DNA of 14,408 bases from NCBI GenBank assembly GCA_025774805.1, contig JALGZR010000100.1:1-14408 (forward strand), given 5' to 3'. Every line of letters begins with the position of its first letter. The stretch's first letter is position 1. The stretch is from a bacterium (GTDB taxonomy: Bacteria; ARS69). The notes beneath the pieces were generated by a model that saw only the letters and a program-made list of their open reading frames with translations, ran no database searches and was not told the origin of the DNA. Below, in pieces: positions 7,888-14,408 of the stretch. The position numbers were made by a program, and so were the translations under genes.

Positions 7888-8235
7888 ATGCCCGGTCGCT
7901 GGCCCCTCGAGGTCCCGTTCGGCGCGTTCCGTTACGAGGAGAACCGCTCTGTCATGACCGCGAGAGGACACCCTCGGGCCGCGGAGGTCTTCTCCCGCGC
8001 GCTCGAGATGCCGACCGAAGAGCGACCGCGCTTCTTGAAGGAGGAGTGCGGCGACGACGCGGCGCTCAGGGCCGAGGTCGAGTCGCTGCTGGAGGCACAC
8101 CGGAGGGGAGGCGAGTTCCTCGGATCGGAGAAGGCCTGCCGCCGCCGCAACGCGCTGGTCTGGAGCGCCGTTCTGGATGGGCTCGACGAGGCCGCACCCG
8201 AGGGGGATCATCCACGTTCGCGGAGAGGAGGCGCG
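7888..8235 (+). pseudogene. Remnant of a Ser/Thr protein kinase N-terminus, fused in frame to the NmrA-like gene
   Basis: From ATG 7888, or more likely ATG 7954 with GAGGAG at 7936-7941, the frame encodes the leader found in kinases that follow TIGR02999 sigma genes: RAAEVFSRALEMPTEER, then ECGDDAALRAEVESLLEAH. The complete kinase at 9181-11793 begins the same way (RVSEIFARAL and ACGDEEALRGAVLSLL). The match fades after about 8125 (GGEFLGSEKACRRR), where the kinase glycine loop should soon follow, and no kinase motif appears. The frame stays open into the next gene, so a 414-residue fusion could be made, but a strong internal start at 8236 argues that the two parts are separate. Most simply, a deletion removed the rest of the kinase. 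Confidence 0.6.
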
Positions 8236-9132
8236 ATGAACCTCTTGGTCGGGGCCACGGGCGTGCTGGGCGGAGAGATCTGCCGGCGGCTCCGTGACGG
8301 CGGAAACGATGTCCGCGGCCTGGTGCGATCCGATTCACCTCGTGAACGGGAACTGGCCGACCTCGGAGTCGAGATCGCTACGGGGGACCTCAAGGATCCC
8401 GCGAGCCTCGAGGTCGCCTGTCGGGGGGTGCAGCGTGTCATCTCGACCGCCACCTGCATCGCGTCACGGCGGCGGGGGGACACCCTGAGGAGCGTCGACC
8501 ACGACGGCCAACTCGCCCTGGTCGACGTGGCCCGGAAGGCGGGCGTGGAGCACTTCATCTTCGTCTCTCTGACGATCGCGGACGAGTCGGAGGGCCCGGC
8601 CGCCCGGTCTCCGTTCGTTCGCTACAAGCGGGAGGTGGAACGGACGGTCCGCGAGAGCGGGATGTCGTGGACGATCCTTCGGCCGGGCCCCTTCATGGAA
8701 ACCATGTTCAGCCCGCTCGCGGGGTGGAACCTGGAGAATGGCCGGGTTCGCGTGGTCGGCTCGGGGCGCGCAAAGGCGAGCCCGATTTCCTTGAAAGACG
8801 TTGCCGAGTTCGCCGTGGCCGCCTGTCGAGAGCCCGGCATGAGGGGCCGATGCCTCACTCTCGGCGGACCACAAGCTCTGTCCGCGCTCGACGCGGTGAA
8901 AGTGTTCGAAGACGTGACCGGTAGGAAACTGAAAGTGCAGCACACGCCCGTTGCGCTCTTGAGGGTCGCGAGCGCGCTCCTGCGCCCCCTTCATCCACCG
9001 ATTTCATCGATTCTCGCGCTGGGTTCCGGACCGGAGGTCGATCACGTCGTCGACATGGGTCCGGTTCTGGCGGAGTTTCCGATCGAGCTGACGACGGTTC
9101 GAAAGTTCGCCGAGGAACTCGCTCGAGGCTGA
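8236..9132 (+). CDS. NmrA-like/atypical SDR NAD(P)-binding protein
   Basis: ATG at 8236 with GGAGAGGAG (8222-8230) starts a 298-residue protein. It begins MNLLVGATGVLGGEICRRL, a beta-strand plus the GxxGxxG dinucleotide-binding loop at residues 6-12. VRGLVRSDSPRERELADLGV and ATGDLKDPASLEVACRGV follow, as in NmrA-like and complex-I NDUFA9-type atypical short-chain dehydrogenases. Further on are FVSLTIAD, a YKREVE motif (the Tyr-Lys pair in an altered setting) and SGMSWTILRPGPFMETM. The substrate is unknown; members act as redox sensors, epimerases or quinone/sugar-nucleotide reductases. A 15-nt repeat begins on the base after its TGA. It lies in the operon position where a kinase would be expected. 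Confidence 0.85.
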   Translation: MNLLVGATGVLGGEICRRLRDGGNDVRGLVRSDSPRERELADLGVEIATGDLKDPASLEVACRGVQRVISTATCIASRRRGDTLRSVDHDGQLALVDVARKAGVEHFIFVSLTIADESEGPAARSPFVRYKREVERTVRESGMSWTILRPGPFMETMFSPLAGWNLENGRVRVVGSGRAKASPISLKDVAEFAVAACREPGMRGRCLTLGGPQALSALDAVKVFEDVTGRKLKVQHTPVALLRVASALLRPLHPPISSILALGSGPEVDHVVDMGPVLAEFPIELTTVRKFAEELARG

Positions 9133-9147
9133 CCCGCATATCTCACC
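9133..9147 (+). repeat. 15-nt repeat CCCGCATATCTCACC, copy 1
   Basis: This sequence starts on the first base after the TGA of the NmrA-like gene. An identical copy lies at 14214-14228, also on the first base after a stop codon and in the same orientation. It is less GC-rich than its surroundings. It may be an end of a mobile repeat or insertion sequence; no transposase is present in the window. Confidence 0.6.
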
Positions 9148-9191
9148 GGGCTCGTCGCGAGACCGCGCACGTCGTACGAGTCAGCCCGGTG
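9144..9191. terminator. Inverted repeat between convergent genes, possible two-way terminator
   Basis: CACCGGGCT (9144-9152) pairs perfectly with AGCCCGGTG (9183-9191), and CTCGT (9151-9155) can pair with ACGAG (9176-9180) as an alternative or inner extension. The hairpin sits between the convergent NmrA-like and kinase genes and takes in the last codons of the kinase. No T-tract follows, so its function as a terminator is uncertain. Confidence 0.35.
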
Positions 9192-11793
9192 CGGTGGGAT
9201 CGGCGCCGTCCCGGTAGCCCGCGTGTCGCGCGGATTTCATCCATCGGTCGACTTCGTCCTGCCGATCGAGCACCCGGGCCGCCTTGGCCAGATCAAGCGA
9301 CGTGATGACGTCTGACGCCAGACCGCCGTACGCGAAGTCCACGTGCTTCCGATTCCTGAAGTGCTTCACGGCTTTCTCGAAAGGTCCCGGACCCCCACCC
9401 GCGCACGTGAGACCGGCCCGGGCCTGGACCATCAGGTGACCGTTCCCCCCACCCATGGAGGGCTTTCCCCCGATCGAAAGGGCCTGCTGAAAGGCGATTC
9501 GAGCGGTTTCGGGCTCCCCCCGATCCAACGCCGTACGGCCGAGGGCGGTCAGCGTCAGTGACCTCAGAGCGCTCCTCGACATGAGATCCTCCCCTTCGAG
9601 GATCTTCAGGCACTCGAGGGCCTTGTCCCGCGCGAGATCGAGCTCGCGCTGGCGCCTCAGGCATTCGACCAGGACGGTGCCCGCCCCAGCCCAATGAACG
9701 ACCGAGCCGGCTCCCTCGAGCTCCCAGGCTCGCTCGAGCGTCCAGCGGGCGGTGGGAAGGTCCGGGGTCTCCATCTGGGCTGTACCGAGCACCAGCCATG
9801 CCGGTGCCAGGCGCGGTTCCACAGCCACCGCGCGCTGCGCGGCCGCGATGCCCTCTTCCCATCGGCCCAGCTCGTTCAGACAACACGCGATGAAGTAGGC
9901 TGGCGGGGGAAACTCGACTCCGAGCTCCTCGGCGCGACCCAGGGACTCGAGCGCGGCTTCCGTCTTCCCGAGCCGCCACTTCGCGTACCCCTCCCACACA
10001 TTTGCCTCCGGGCAAGCCGGGTCGACTTCGAGGCTGCGCCGCGTGAGCCGCAGGGCAGCCTCGAGATGTCCGGGATCGCCGGACTGCACGTAGCGGAGCG
10101 GCGCGTGAATGCTCGCGAGATAGGCCAGCGCCGGGGCGTACTCCGGGTCGATGTCGATCGCCTTCTCCAGACACTCCTGGGCCTGGTCGGTGGAGGCTTC
10201 ACCCATCTGTTTCCACAAGGCTTTGGCCTTCGCGTAGTATTCGTAGGCACTGAGCCGCGGACCTCTGGTCCTCTTCGTATCCGGTACGACCAGTTTCAGG
10301 CTCTTCGCGGTGGCCGCCGCCAGGCGATCCTGCATCTCGAAGATCCCCTCCACCCTCCCGTCGAGCTTTTCCGTCCACACGTCCGCACCCGTCGACACCT
10401 CGACCAACCGCATGGTCAAGCGAAGCGCTCCCCCCATCCGCTGATAGGTCCCGGTCAGTACCCACCGGCACCCGATTCCGAACCCGAGCGCGACCGGATC
10501 CACCTTCCCCGCCGACATCGCGGCCAGACGCGCGGCAGTCCCTACGACCTTGGCCCGGGGCACGAGACTCAACCCCTCGGCTCGACGCAGATCCACTCCG
10601 AGGCTCTCGGCCATTCCGGTCCCGATCCACTCGTCCTCCTCCCGTCCGGTCAAGTTCTCCAGGTCCATGACGGCCAGTGTGTCCGGCAGCATCGCCACCG
10701 CTTCCCCGGTCGCGTAGCGCCGCAAATCAGCCAGGAACTCGCGTGCGGTCCCGTACCGCTCCTCGACGTTCCTCGCTGTCGCTCTCCTGATGATCGCATT
10801 GATGTCCGGATGAACCCCATTCACGTTGACGTATGGAATGTCACGCGACACCGTCGACGCCATCCGCTCCCGGGCGCTCTCCCCGGGGAACGCCGCCTCC
10901 CCTGTCAATGACTCGTACAGGACCGCACCCATCGCGAACACGTCCGTCCTCTCGTTCACCGGCTCCCCACGCATCTGCTCGGGCGACATGTAGCCGAGCG
11001 TCCCCACCATCATCCCCTGCGACGTCAGCTTGGTGCCCGTCACCACCGTCCGTGTCTCCGCTTCCTCGTGGACTTCGTCCGGATCCGTCACGTCCTTCGC
11101 GATTCCGAAGTCGAGGAGCTTCACGGCGCGGCTCTTCGCCAGCATGATGTTCTCGGGTTTGATGTCCCGGTGAACGACGCCCGCCGCGTGCGAGTGCACC
11201 AGAGCCTCCAACATGGCGGCCACCATTGAAACGGCATCCGCCGCCGGCAAAGCACCCCGCTGCAAGCGCGATCGGAGCGTCTCACCCTCCACGAACTCCA
11301 TGGCGAGAAACTCTCTCCCGTCCACTGTTCCCGACTCGTAGAACGCCGCGATCGCCGGATGCTCGAGACGCGCGCTCGTCCGAGCTTCCCTCACCAATCG
11401 CGACCGCACTTGCGAATCCATCCCCGGGTGGAGCAGCTTGATCGCCGCGGGACGTCCCAGCGCCGTATCCCAGGCCTTGTACACTTCCCCCATTCCACCC
11501 GCGCCCAGGAATCGATCGATGCGATAGTGGGAGATCGTCTCTCCGTCTCGGTCCTGATCACCCTCCGCCATCGACGCCGCAACCCGTCCGATCTCCCGCT
11601 CCTGCTCCTCGAAGACGAGCTCTCCCTTCGGGAAAGCGGCAAGGAGGCTCAGGACCGCACCTCGAAGGGCCTCCTCATCACCGCACGCCTGACTCACGAA
11701 CTCGTCGCGCAATCGGACCGGCTCCATCAGGGCACGAGCGAAGATCTCCGAGACTCGGTCCGGGGATGGAACCGGGGCGTCGGGCGCATTCAT
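9181..11793 (-). CDS. Ser/Thr protein kinase with TolB/FlgO-like and TPR regions
   Basis: ATG at 11793 follows CAGGAG (11803-11808) and gives 870 residues. The leader (1-85) has the ACGDEEALR motif of kinases linked to TIGR02999 sigma factors. The Hanks-type kinase domain (about 90-360) is complete: glycine loop GAGGMG at 97-102, Lys119 in AAIK, HRDIKPEN at 208-215, DFG at 228-230, and SPEQ at 270-273. The activation segment is long and Ser/Thr-rich (TRTVVTGTKLTS). Residues about 370-505 (LAVMDLENLTG, WVLTGTYQRMGGALRL) resemble the TolB/FlgO-like domain often found in these kinases. The rest is TPRs (AKALWKQMGE, CLEKAIDIDPEYAPALAYLA). No membrane span was seen, so it is probably cytosolic. 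It may be the functional partner of the ECF sigma factor at 7306; this is inference. Confidence 0.92.
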   Translation of the reverse strand: MNAPDAPVPSPDRVSEIFARALMEPVRLRDEFVSQACGDEEALRGAVLSLLAAFPKGELVFEEQEREIGRVAASMAEGDQDRDGETISHYRIDRFLGAGGMGEVYKAWDTALGRPAAIKLLHPGMDSQVRSRLVREARTSARLEHPAIAAFYESGTVDGREFLAMEFVEGETLRSRLQRGALPAADAVSMVAAMLEALVHSHAAGVVHRDIKPENIMLAKSRAVKLLDFGIAKDVTDPDEVHEEAETRTVVTGTKLTSQGMMVGTLGYMSPEQMRGEPVNERTDVFAMGAVLYESLTGEAAFPGESARERMASTVSRDIPYVNVNGVHPDINAIIRRATARNVEERYGTAREFLADLRRYATGEAVAMLPDTLAVMDLENLTGREEDEWIGTGMAESLGVDLRRAEGLSLVPRAKVVGTAARLAAMSAGKVDPVALGFGIGCRWVLTGTYQRMGGALRLTMRLVEVSTGADVWTEKLDGRVEGIFEMQDRLAAATAKSLKLVVPDTKRTRGPRLSAYEYYAKAKALWKQMGEASTDQAQECLEKAIDIDPEYAPALAYLASIHAPLRYVQSGDPGHLEAALRLTRRSLEVDPACPEANVWEGYAKWRLGKTEAALESLGRAEELGVEFPPPAYFIACCLNELGRWEEGIAAAQRAVAVEPRLAPAWLVLGTAQMETPDLPTARWTLERAWELEGAGSVVHWAGAGTVLVECLRRQRELDLARDKALECLKILEGEDLMSRSALRSLTLTALGRTALDRGEPETARIAFQQALSIGGKPSMGGGNGHLMVQARAGLTCAGGGPGPFEKAVKHFRNRKHVDFAYGGLASDVITSLDLAKAARVLDRQDEVDRWMKSARHAGYRDGADPTAPG

Positions 11794-12053
11794 GAGTCGT
11801 GGCTCCTGTTTGGGGACAGGTCGGTGGTGACAGAGTGTAGCACCTGTCTGAAGTCTCCTTCCGGACGCCCTCGGGAGGCTCTCGGGTGGTCTCCGCTCAG
11901 CCTCGAGCAGGCGCCTCGCGACAAGATCGCCGAGTGTATCCTGATTCCAGGATCCGGTATTGTCTTTCGGGATCCTCGGGATCCGGTGTCATCGGCGGTG
12001 GCTCGGACGGCGGTCGTTGGAGCGGGCCTCAACCCACAGGGAGGAAGGCGCGA
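11794..12053. promoter_or_regulatory. Divergent promoter region of kinase and TonB receptor genes, with GGATCC cluster
   Basis: This 260-nt divergent region holds a minus-strand TACACT (11834-11839), a candidate -10 about 40 nt before the kinase start, with no good -35. On the receptor side, AGGATCC (11949-11955) and GGATCCT (11970-11976) form a 7-bp inverted repeat with a 14-nt loop, and a further GGATCC lies at 11979-11984. These could form an operator or a leader hairpin. GGGAGGA (12040-12046) is the receptor's ribosome-binding site and supports the ATG at 12054 over upstream in-frame starts. Confidence 0.4.
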
Positions 12054-14213
12054 ATGAGAGCGCGTGCAACGTTTGCTCATGGTGGCGAGATCGCGATGAT
12101 CGTGTGGTGGGCGGCACTACTCGTCTCCACTTTCCCGGGCGTCACGCCAAGCCAAGCCACCGCGCGCGAGGATGCGGATTCTCAGGACGAGATCGCCACG
12201 GAGTCGGGAATGACGATGTGGGGAATGGACACGCTGGTCGTTACCGCCTCACGCATCGAGCAGCGCCTGGACGAGGCCCCCGCCGCGATGACAGTCATCG
12301 GGGAGAAGCAGCTCGGGCAAACGCCCGCCGACGACTTCGGTGACCTTCTCCGAGCGGTCCCCGGACTCAATGTCATGCAGGCGTCTTCGTGGGACATATC
12401 GATCTCGAGCCGCAATGCGACGAACGTCCTCCCGCAGGGTCAGCTCGTGCTGGTCGACGGCCGCAGCGTGTTTCAGGACTTCAACGGCACGGTCTGGTGG
12501 AACGCCGTCCCGCTTGCTCCCGAGGAGGTCAAACGAATCGAGGTGTTGCGCGGCCCGGCCAGCGCGGTTTGGGGCGCAAACGCGACCGACGGGGTGATCA
12601 ACATCATCCCGAAGTCCCCGAGGGAGATGGTGGGAACCAGAGTGACCGTCGGAGCGGGAGAGCTGGAGACGCGCTACGCGCGTATCACGCACGCGGACGC
12701 GAGGGGCCGGCTCGGCTACAAGGTCTCCGCGACCTGGCGTGAGCAAGATCCGTACGATCAACCGACGGGGACGATTCCCGGAACCGACGGCCCGACGAAT
12801 CCGGGTGGAACGGCCTACCCGACGTACGACAATCCTGCGAGTCGAACGCCAAAGCTCAACCTCCGGGTCGACTTCGATCAGAACGACGAGACGACCTGGT
12901 CGTGCAGTGCCGGATACGCAGGTATCGAGGGGTCCATTCTCCTGCCGGCCGGCCCCGCCGACTGGGCGAAAGACACTTTCGATGCGTTTGGGCAGGTCCA
13001 GTGGAGCCGCCGCGACGCCCATGCGACCTTCTATTCCAACTTCTTCGAGAGCCCCGATGGAGTCTTCCTGATCGGTGGCGAGCGGGCCAGCATCAAGACG
13101 GAAACCTACGCTCTCGACGTCAGCGATTCACGCACAGTGGGAGATCGGCACCGCCTGGCGTACGGCGGCAGCACGAGCCGGAGTCAGTACGACATGACCC
13201 TCGCTCCGGACGCGGGGGACCGGGATCGGATCGGTGCGTTCCTTCAGGACGAGATCCGGATCACCGATCACTTTCGTTGGCTGGGAGGCGTCCGCGTGGA
13301 CAACATCGACCCGATGGGCACCGCCTTTTCTCCGCGTACCACGCTGTTCTTCGTTCCGGTCCCCGGGCAGACCTTCCGGTTCTCGTACAATCGGGCATTC
13401 CTCGCCCCGTCGGCCATCGAGAGCCACGTGGATTTCGTGAACGTGACACCCATCACGATCCCGACACCCGGGGGAACGTTGACGCTGAACTTCCCTCTGC
13501 ACGTGACCACCAGCCCCGATCTGGAGGAGACCCGACTCGATGCTTTCGAAATCGGATGGGTCGGCCGCCTGACCGACCACGCCGAGGTATCGCTCGCCGC
13601 CTATCGAAACGAGATGCAAGGTCTCGCCCGGCTGGTGCCGACGGAGTTCTACAGTTCCTCCAATCCCCCGCCGGACTGGCCGCTGCCTCTGGATCTTCTG
13701 GACGTGCCGGCGCCGGACGGATTTGCCGGGATCCCCTCGGAGATCAGTGTCACGAACGTAGCAGAGCTGGTGAACCGGGGCGTGGAGGTCTCTCTCGACG
13801 TTCGCCCGTCGCGAGAGCTGTCGCTCTTCTTGAACTACTCCTGGCAGGACGACCCGAGCATAAGCGGCATCGATCCGCGTCCGATACCGGACGGAACCAC
13901 GCATCATCCCATCAACGACCCGCCGAAGCACCGTTTCAACGTGGGCGCGGCCTGGGACGGGGGGACGTTCTTCGCCAACGCGAACGTCAACTACCAGGAC
14001 GAGGCGTTCTGGACGGACGTCCTCGATGAGAGATTCTGGGGACCGACCAAGGACATCACGCTCGTCAATGTCGCGGGAGGCGTGCGGCTCTTCGACGAGC
14101 GGATGACGGTTTCGGTCGGCGCGCAGAACGTCTTCGACAGCGACGCTCAGCAACACGTGTGGGGCGATTTCATCAGTCGCAAGGTCACGGGCGAAGCGAC
14201 CTATCGGTTCTAG
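12054..14213 (+). CDS. TonB-dependent outer-membrane receptor
   Basis: ATG at 12054 follows GGGAGGA at 8-nt spacing. The frame extends upstream, but that part lacks a signal peptide and is Gly/Arg-rich. The 719-residue protein has a hydrophobic signal segment (AMIVWWAALLVSTFPGV) with likely cleavage around SQA-TA at residue 36. A TonB box (DTLVVTAS, 59-66) follows. The plug domain (about 70-190) includes DLLRAVPGLNV, LVLVDGRSVF, and RIEVLRGPASAVWGANATDG followed by VINI. The remainder is the 22-strand barrel, with periplasmic turns and long aromatic or Pro-rich loops, ending in GEATYRF with the terminal Phe needed for barrel assembly. The plug pattern is like that of siderophore and colicin I/vitamin B12 receptors. 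The substrate is unknown, and no partner transporter or TonB/ExbBD gene is in the window. The 15-nt repeat starts right after its TAG. Confidence 0.92.
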   Translation: MRARATFAHGGEIAMIVWWAALLVSTFPGVTPSQATAREDADSQDEIATESGMTMWGMDTLVVTASRIEQRLDEAPAAMTVIGEKQLGQTPADDFGDLLRAVPGLNVMQASSWDISISSRNATNVLPQGQLVLVDGRSVFQDFNGTVWWNAVPLAPEEVKRIEVLRGPASAVWGANATDGVINIIPKSPREMVGTRVTVGAGELETRYARITHADARGRLGYKVSATWREQDPYDQPTGTIPGTDGPTNPGGTAYPTYDNPASRTPKLNLRVDFDQNDETTWSCSAGYAGIEGSILLPAGPADWAKDTFDAFGQVQWSRRDAHATFYSNFFESPDGVFLIGGERASIKTETYALDVSDSRTVGDRHRLAYGGSTSRSQYDMTLAPDAGDRDRIGAFLQDEIRITDHFRWLGGVRVDNIDPMGTAFSPRTTLFFVPVPGQTFRFSYNRAFLAPSAIESHVDFVNVTPITIPTPGGTLTLNFPLHVTTSPDLEETRLDAFEIGWVGRLTDHAEVSLAAYRNEMQGLARLVPTEFYSSSNPPPDWPLPLDLLDVPAPDGFAGIPSEISVTNVAELVNRGVEVSLDVRPSRELSLFLNYSWQDDPSISGIDPRPIPDGTTHHPINDPPKHRFNVGAAWDGGTFFANANVNYQDEAFWTDVLDERFWGPTKDITLVNVAGGVRLFDERMTVSVGAQNVFDSDAQQHVWGDFISRKVTGEATYRF

Positions 14214-14228
14214 CCCGCATATCTCACC
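14214..14228 (+). repeat. 15-nt repeat CCCGCATATCTCACC, copy 2
   Basis: This copy is identical to the one at 9133-9147 and again starts on the first base after a stop codon (TAG of the receptor gene). The next bases differ (AGCCTAGGCT here, itself a palindrome), but GGCTCGT occurs close behind both copies (9149-9155 and 14234-14240). Confidence 0.6.
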
Positions 14229-14386
14229 AGCCTAGGCTCGTACCGTCGTCAGTCGCGGTACTCGCCCTTGACGGATCCCCAGCTCCTGTTCTCCGGAGCA
14301 ACGGATCCCGGCCCCGGGATCGCCCGGATGTCCGACGGGGGATCCCATGACTCGCGTCAGCCACCGGAGGCGGCCCCCGTGAAGGC
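14229..14386. other. Hairpin-rich intergenic region, no gene recognised
   Basis: Several inverted repeats lie here: AGCCTAGGCT (14229-14238), GTACCG/CGGTAC (14240-14245 with 14256-14261), CTCCGGAG (14291-14298), and GATCCCGG/CCGGGATC (14304-14311 with 14314-14321). GGATCCCC (14273-14280) can also pair with a GGGGATCC ending near 14343. None has a T-tract. Together they may terminate transcription from the receptor gene and from the gene beyond the right edge. A short plus-strand frame across this area has no coding character. Confidence 0.45.
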
Positions 14387-14408
14387 TCAGTCGATGACCA
14401 CCGCCTTC
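14387..14408 (-). CDS. Possible last codons of a minus-strand gene at the right edge
   Basis: The minus strand reads AAG GCG GTG GTC ATC GAC TGA (KAVVID-stop) into the window, with the stop at 14387-14389. The short hydrophobic ending after Lys-Ala resembles the last strand of secreted proteins with FlgD-like C-terminal domains. Seven codons are too few to be sure. The gene would be convergent with the receptor gene. Confidence 0.25.

Noticed and set aside
7291-8211. 306-codon minus-strand frame opposite the ECF sigma gene
   Set aside because: It lies opposite a well-recognised sigma factor and has no domain features.
9694-10911. 405-codon plus-strand frame opposite the kinase gene
   Set aside because: The His/Arg/Pro-rich shadow lies opposite clear kinase, TolB-like and TPR sequence.
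1-14408. CRISPR array, transposase or phage gene
   Set aside because: No regularly spaced repeats, transposase motifs or phage genes were seen; the only exact dispersed repeat noted is the 15-mer pair.

Overview
The window is GC-rich and densely coded. Its features point to a didermic (outer-membrane) environmental bacterium of the Eisenbacteria/Acidobacteria/FCB-like type. The evidence is a TonB-dependent receptor with a C-terminal Phe, a secreted protein ending in a FlgD-Ig-like C-terminal domain, an ECF sigma factor of the TIGR02999-like type, and Ser/Thr kinases that carry a characteristic N-terminal leader plus TolB-like and TPR parts. The lineage assignment is inference; no rRNA or marker gene is present.

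Layout. (1) 1-227 (-): start of a small secreted protein that runs off the left edge. (2) 356-4670 (+): a tight three-gene operon whose genes overlap by 4 nt. It encodes a sigma-70-family factor, a membrane-anchored zinc-finger (ZAS-type) anti-sigma factor with a TPR-like periplasmic part, and a 941-residue exported TPR-CHAT protease with an intact His/Cys dyad. This is the most interesting unit: all the parts of a proteolytically controlled sigma switch are encoded together. (3) 4671-4956: intergenic, with a strong hairpin. (4) 4957-7093 (-): a large secreted multidomain surface protein with an apparent frameshift near 6895-6905 that separates the signal peptide from the body. (5) 7306-9132 (+): an ECF sigma factor, then a stretch that looks like the N-terminus of a Ser/Thr kinase fused in frame to an NmrA-like NAD(P)-binding protein, as if a kinase gene had been deleted. 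(6) 9181-11793 (-): an intact Ser/Thr kinase with TolB/FlgO-like and TPR regions, convergent with the NmrA gene. (7) 12054-14213 (+): a TonB-dependent outer-membrane receptor, divergent from the kinase. (8) 14214-14408: intergenic, rich in hairpins, possibly reaching the last codons of a minus-strand gene at the right edge.

How it fits together. Two separate sigma-based signalling modules flank a secreted surface protein. In the first, the sigma, anti-sigma and CHAT proteins probably act as one circuit: the anti-sigma holds the sigma factor at the membrane, and its outer TPR-like domain and the exported protease share a compartment. In the second, an ECF sigma factor sits beside a broken kinase start and a complete kinase. 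A 15-nt repeat begins on the first base after the stop codons of both the NmrA gene and the TonB receptor gene, hinting at insertion or recombination around the kinase/receptor segment.
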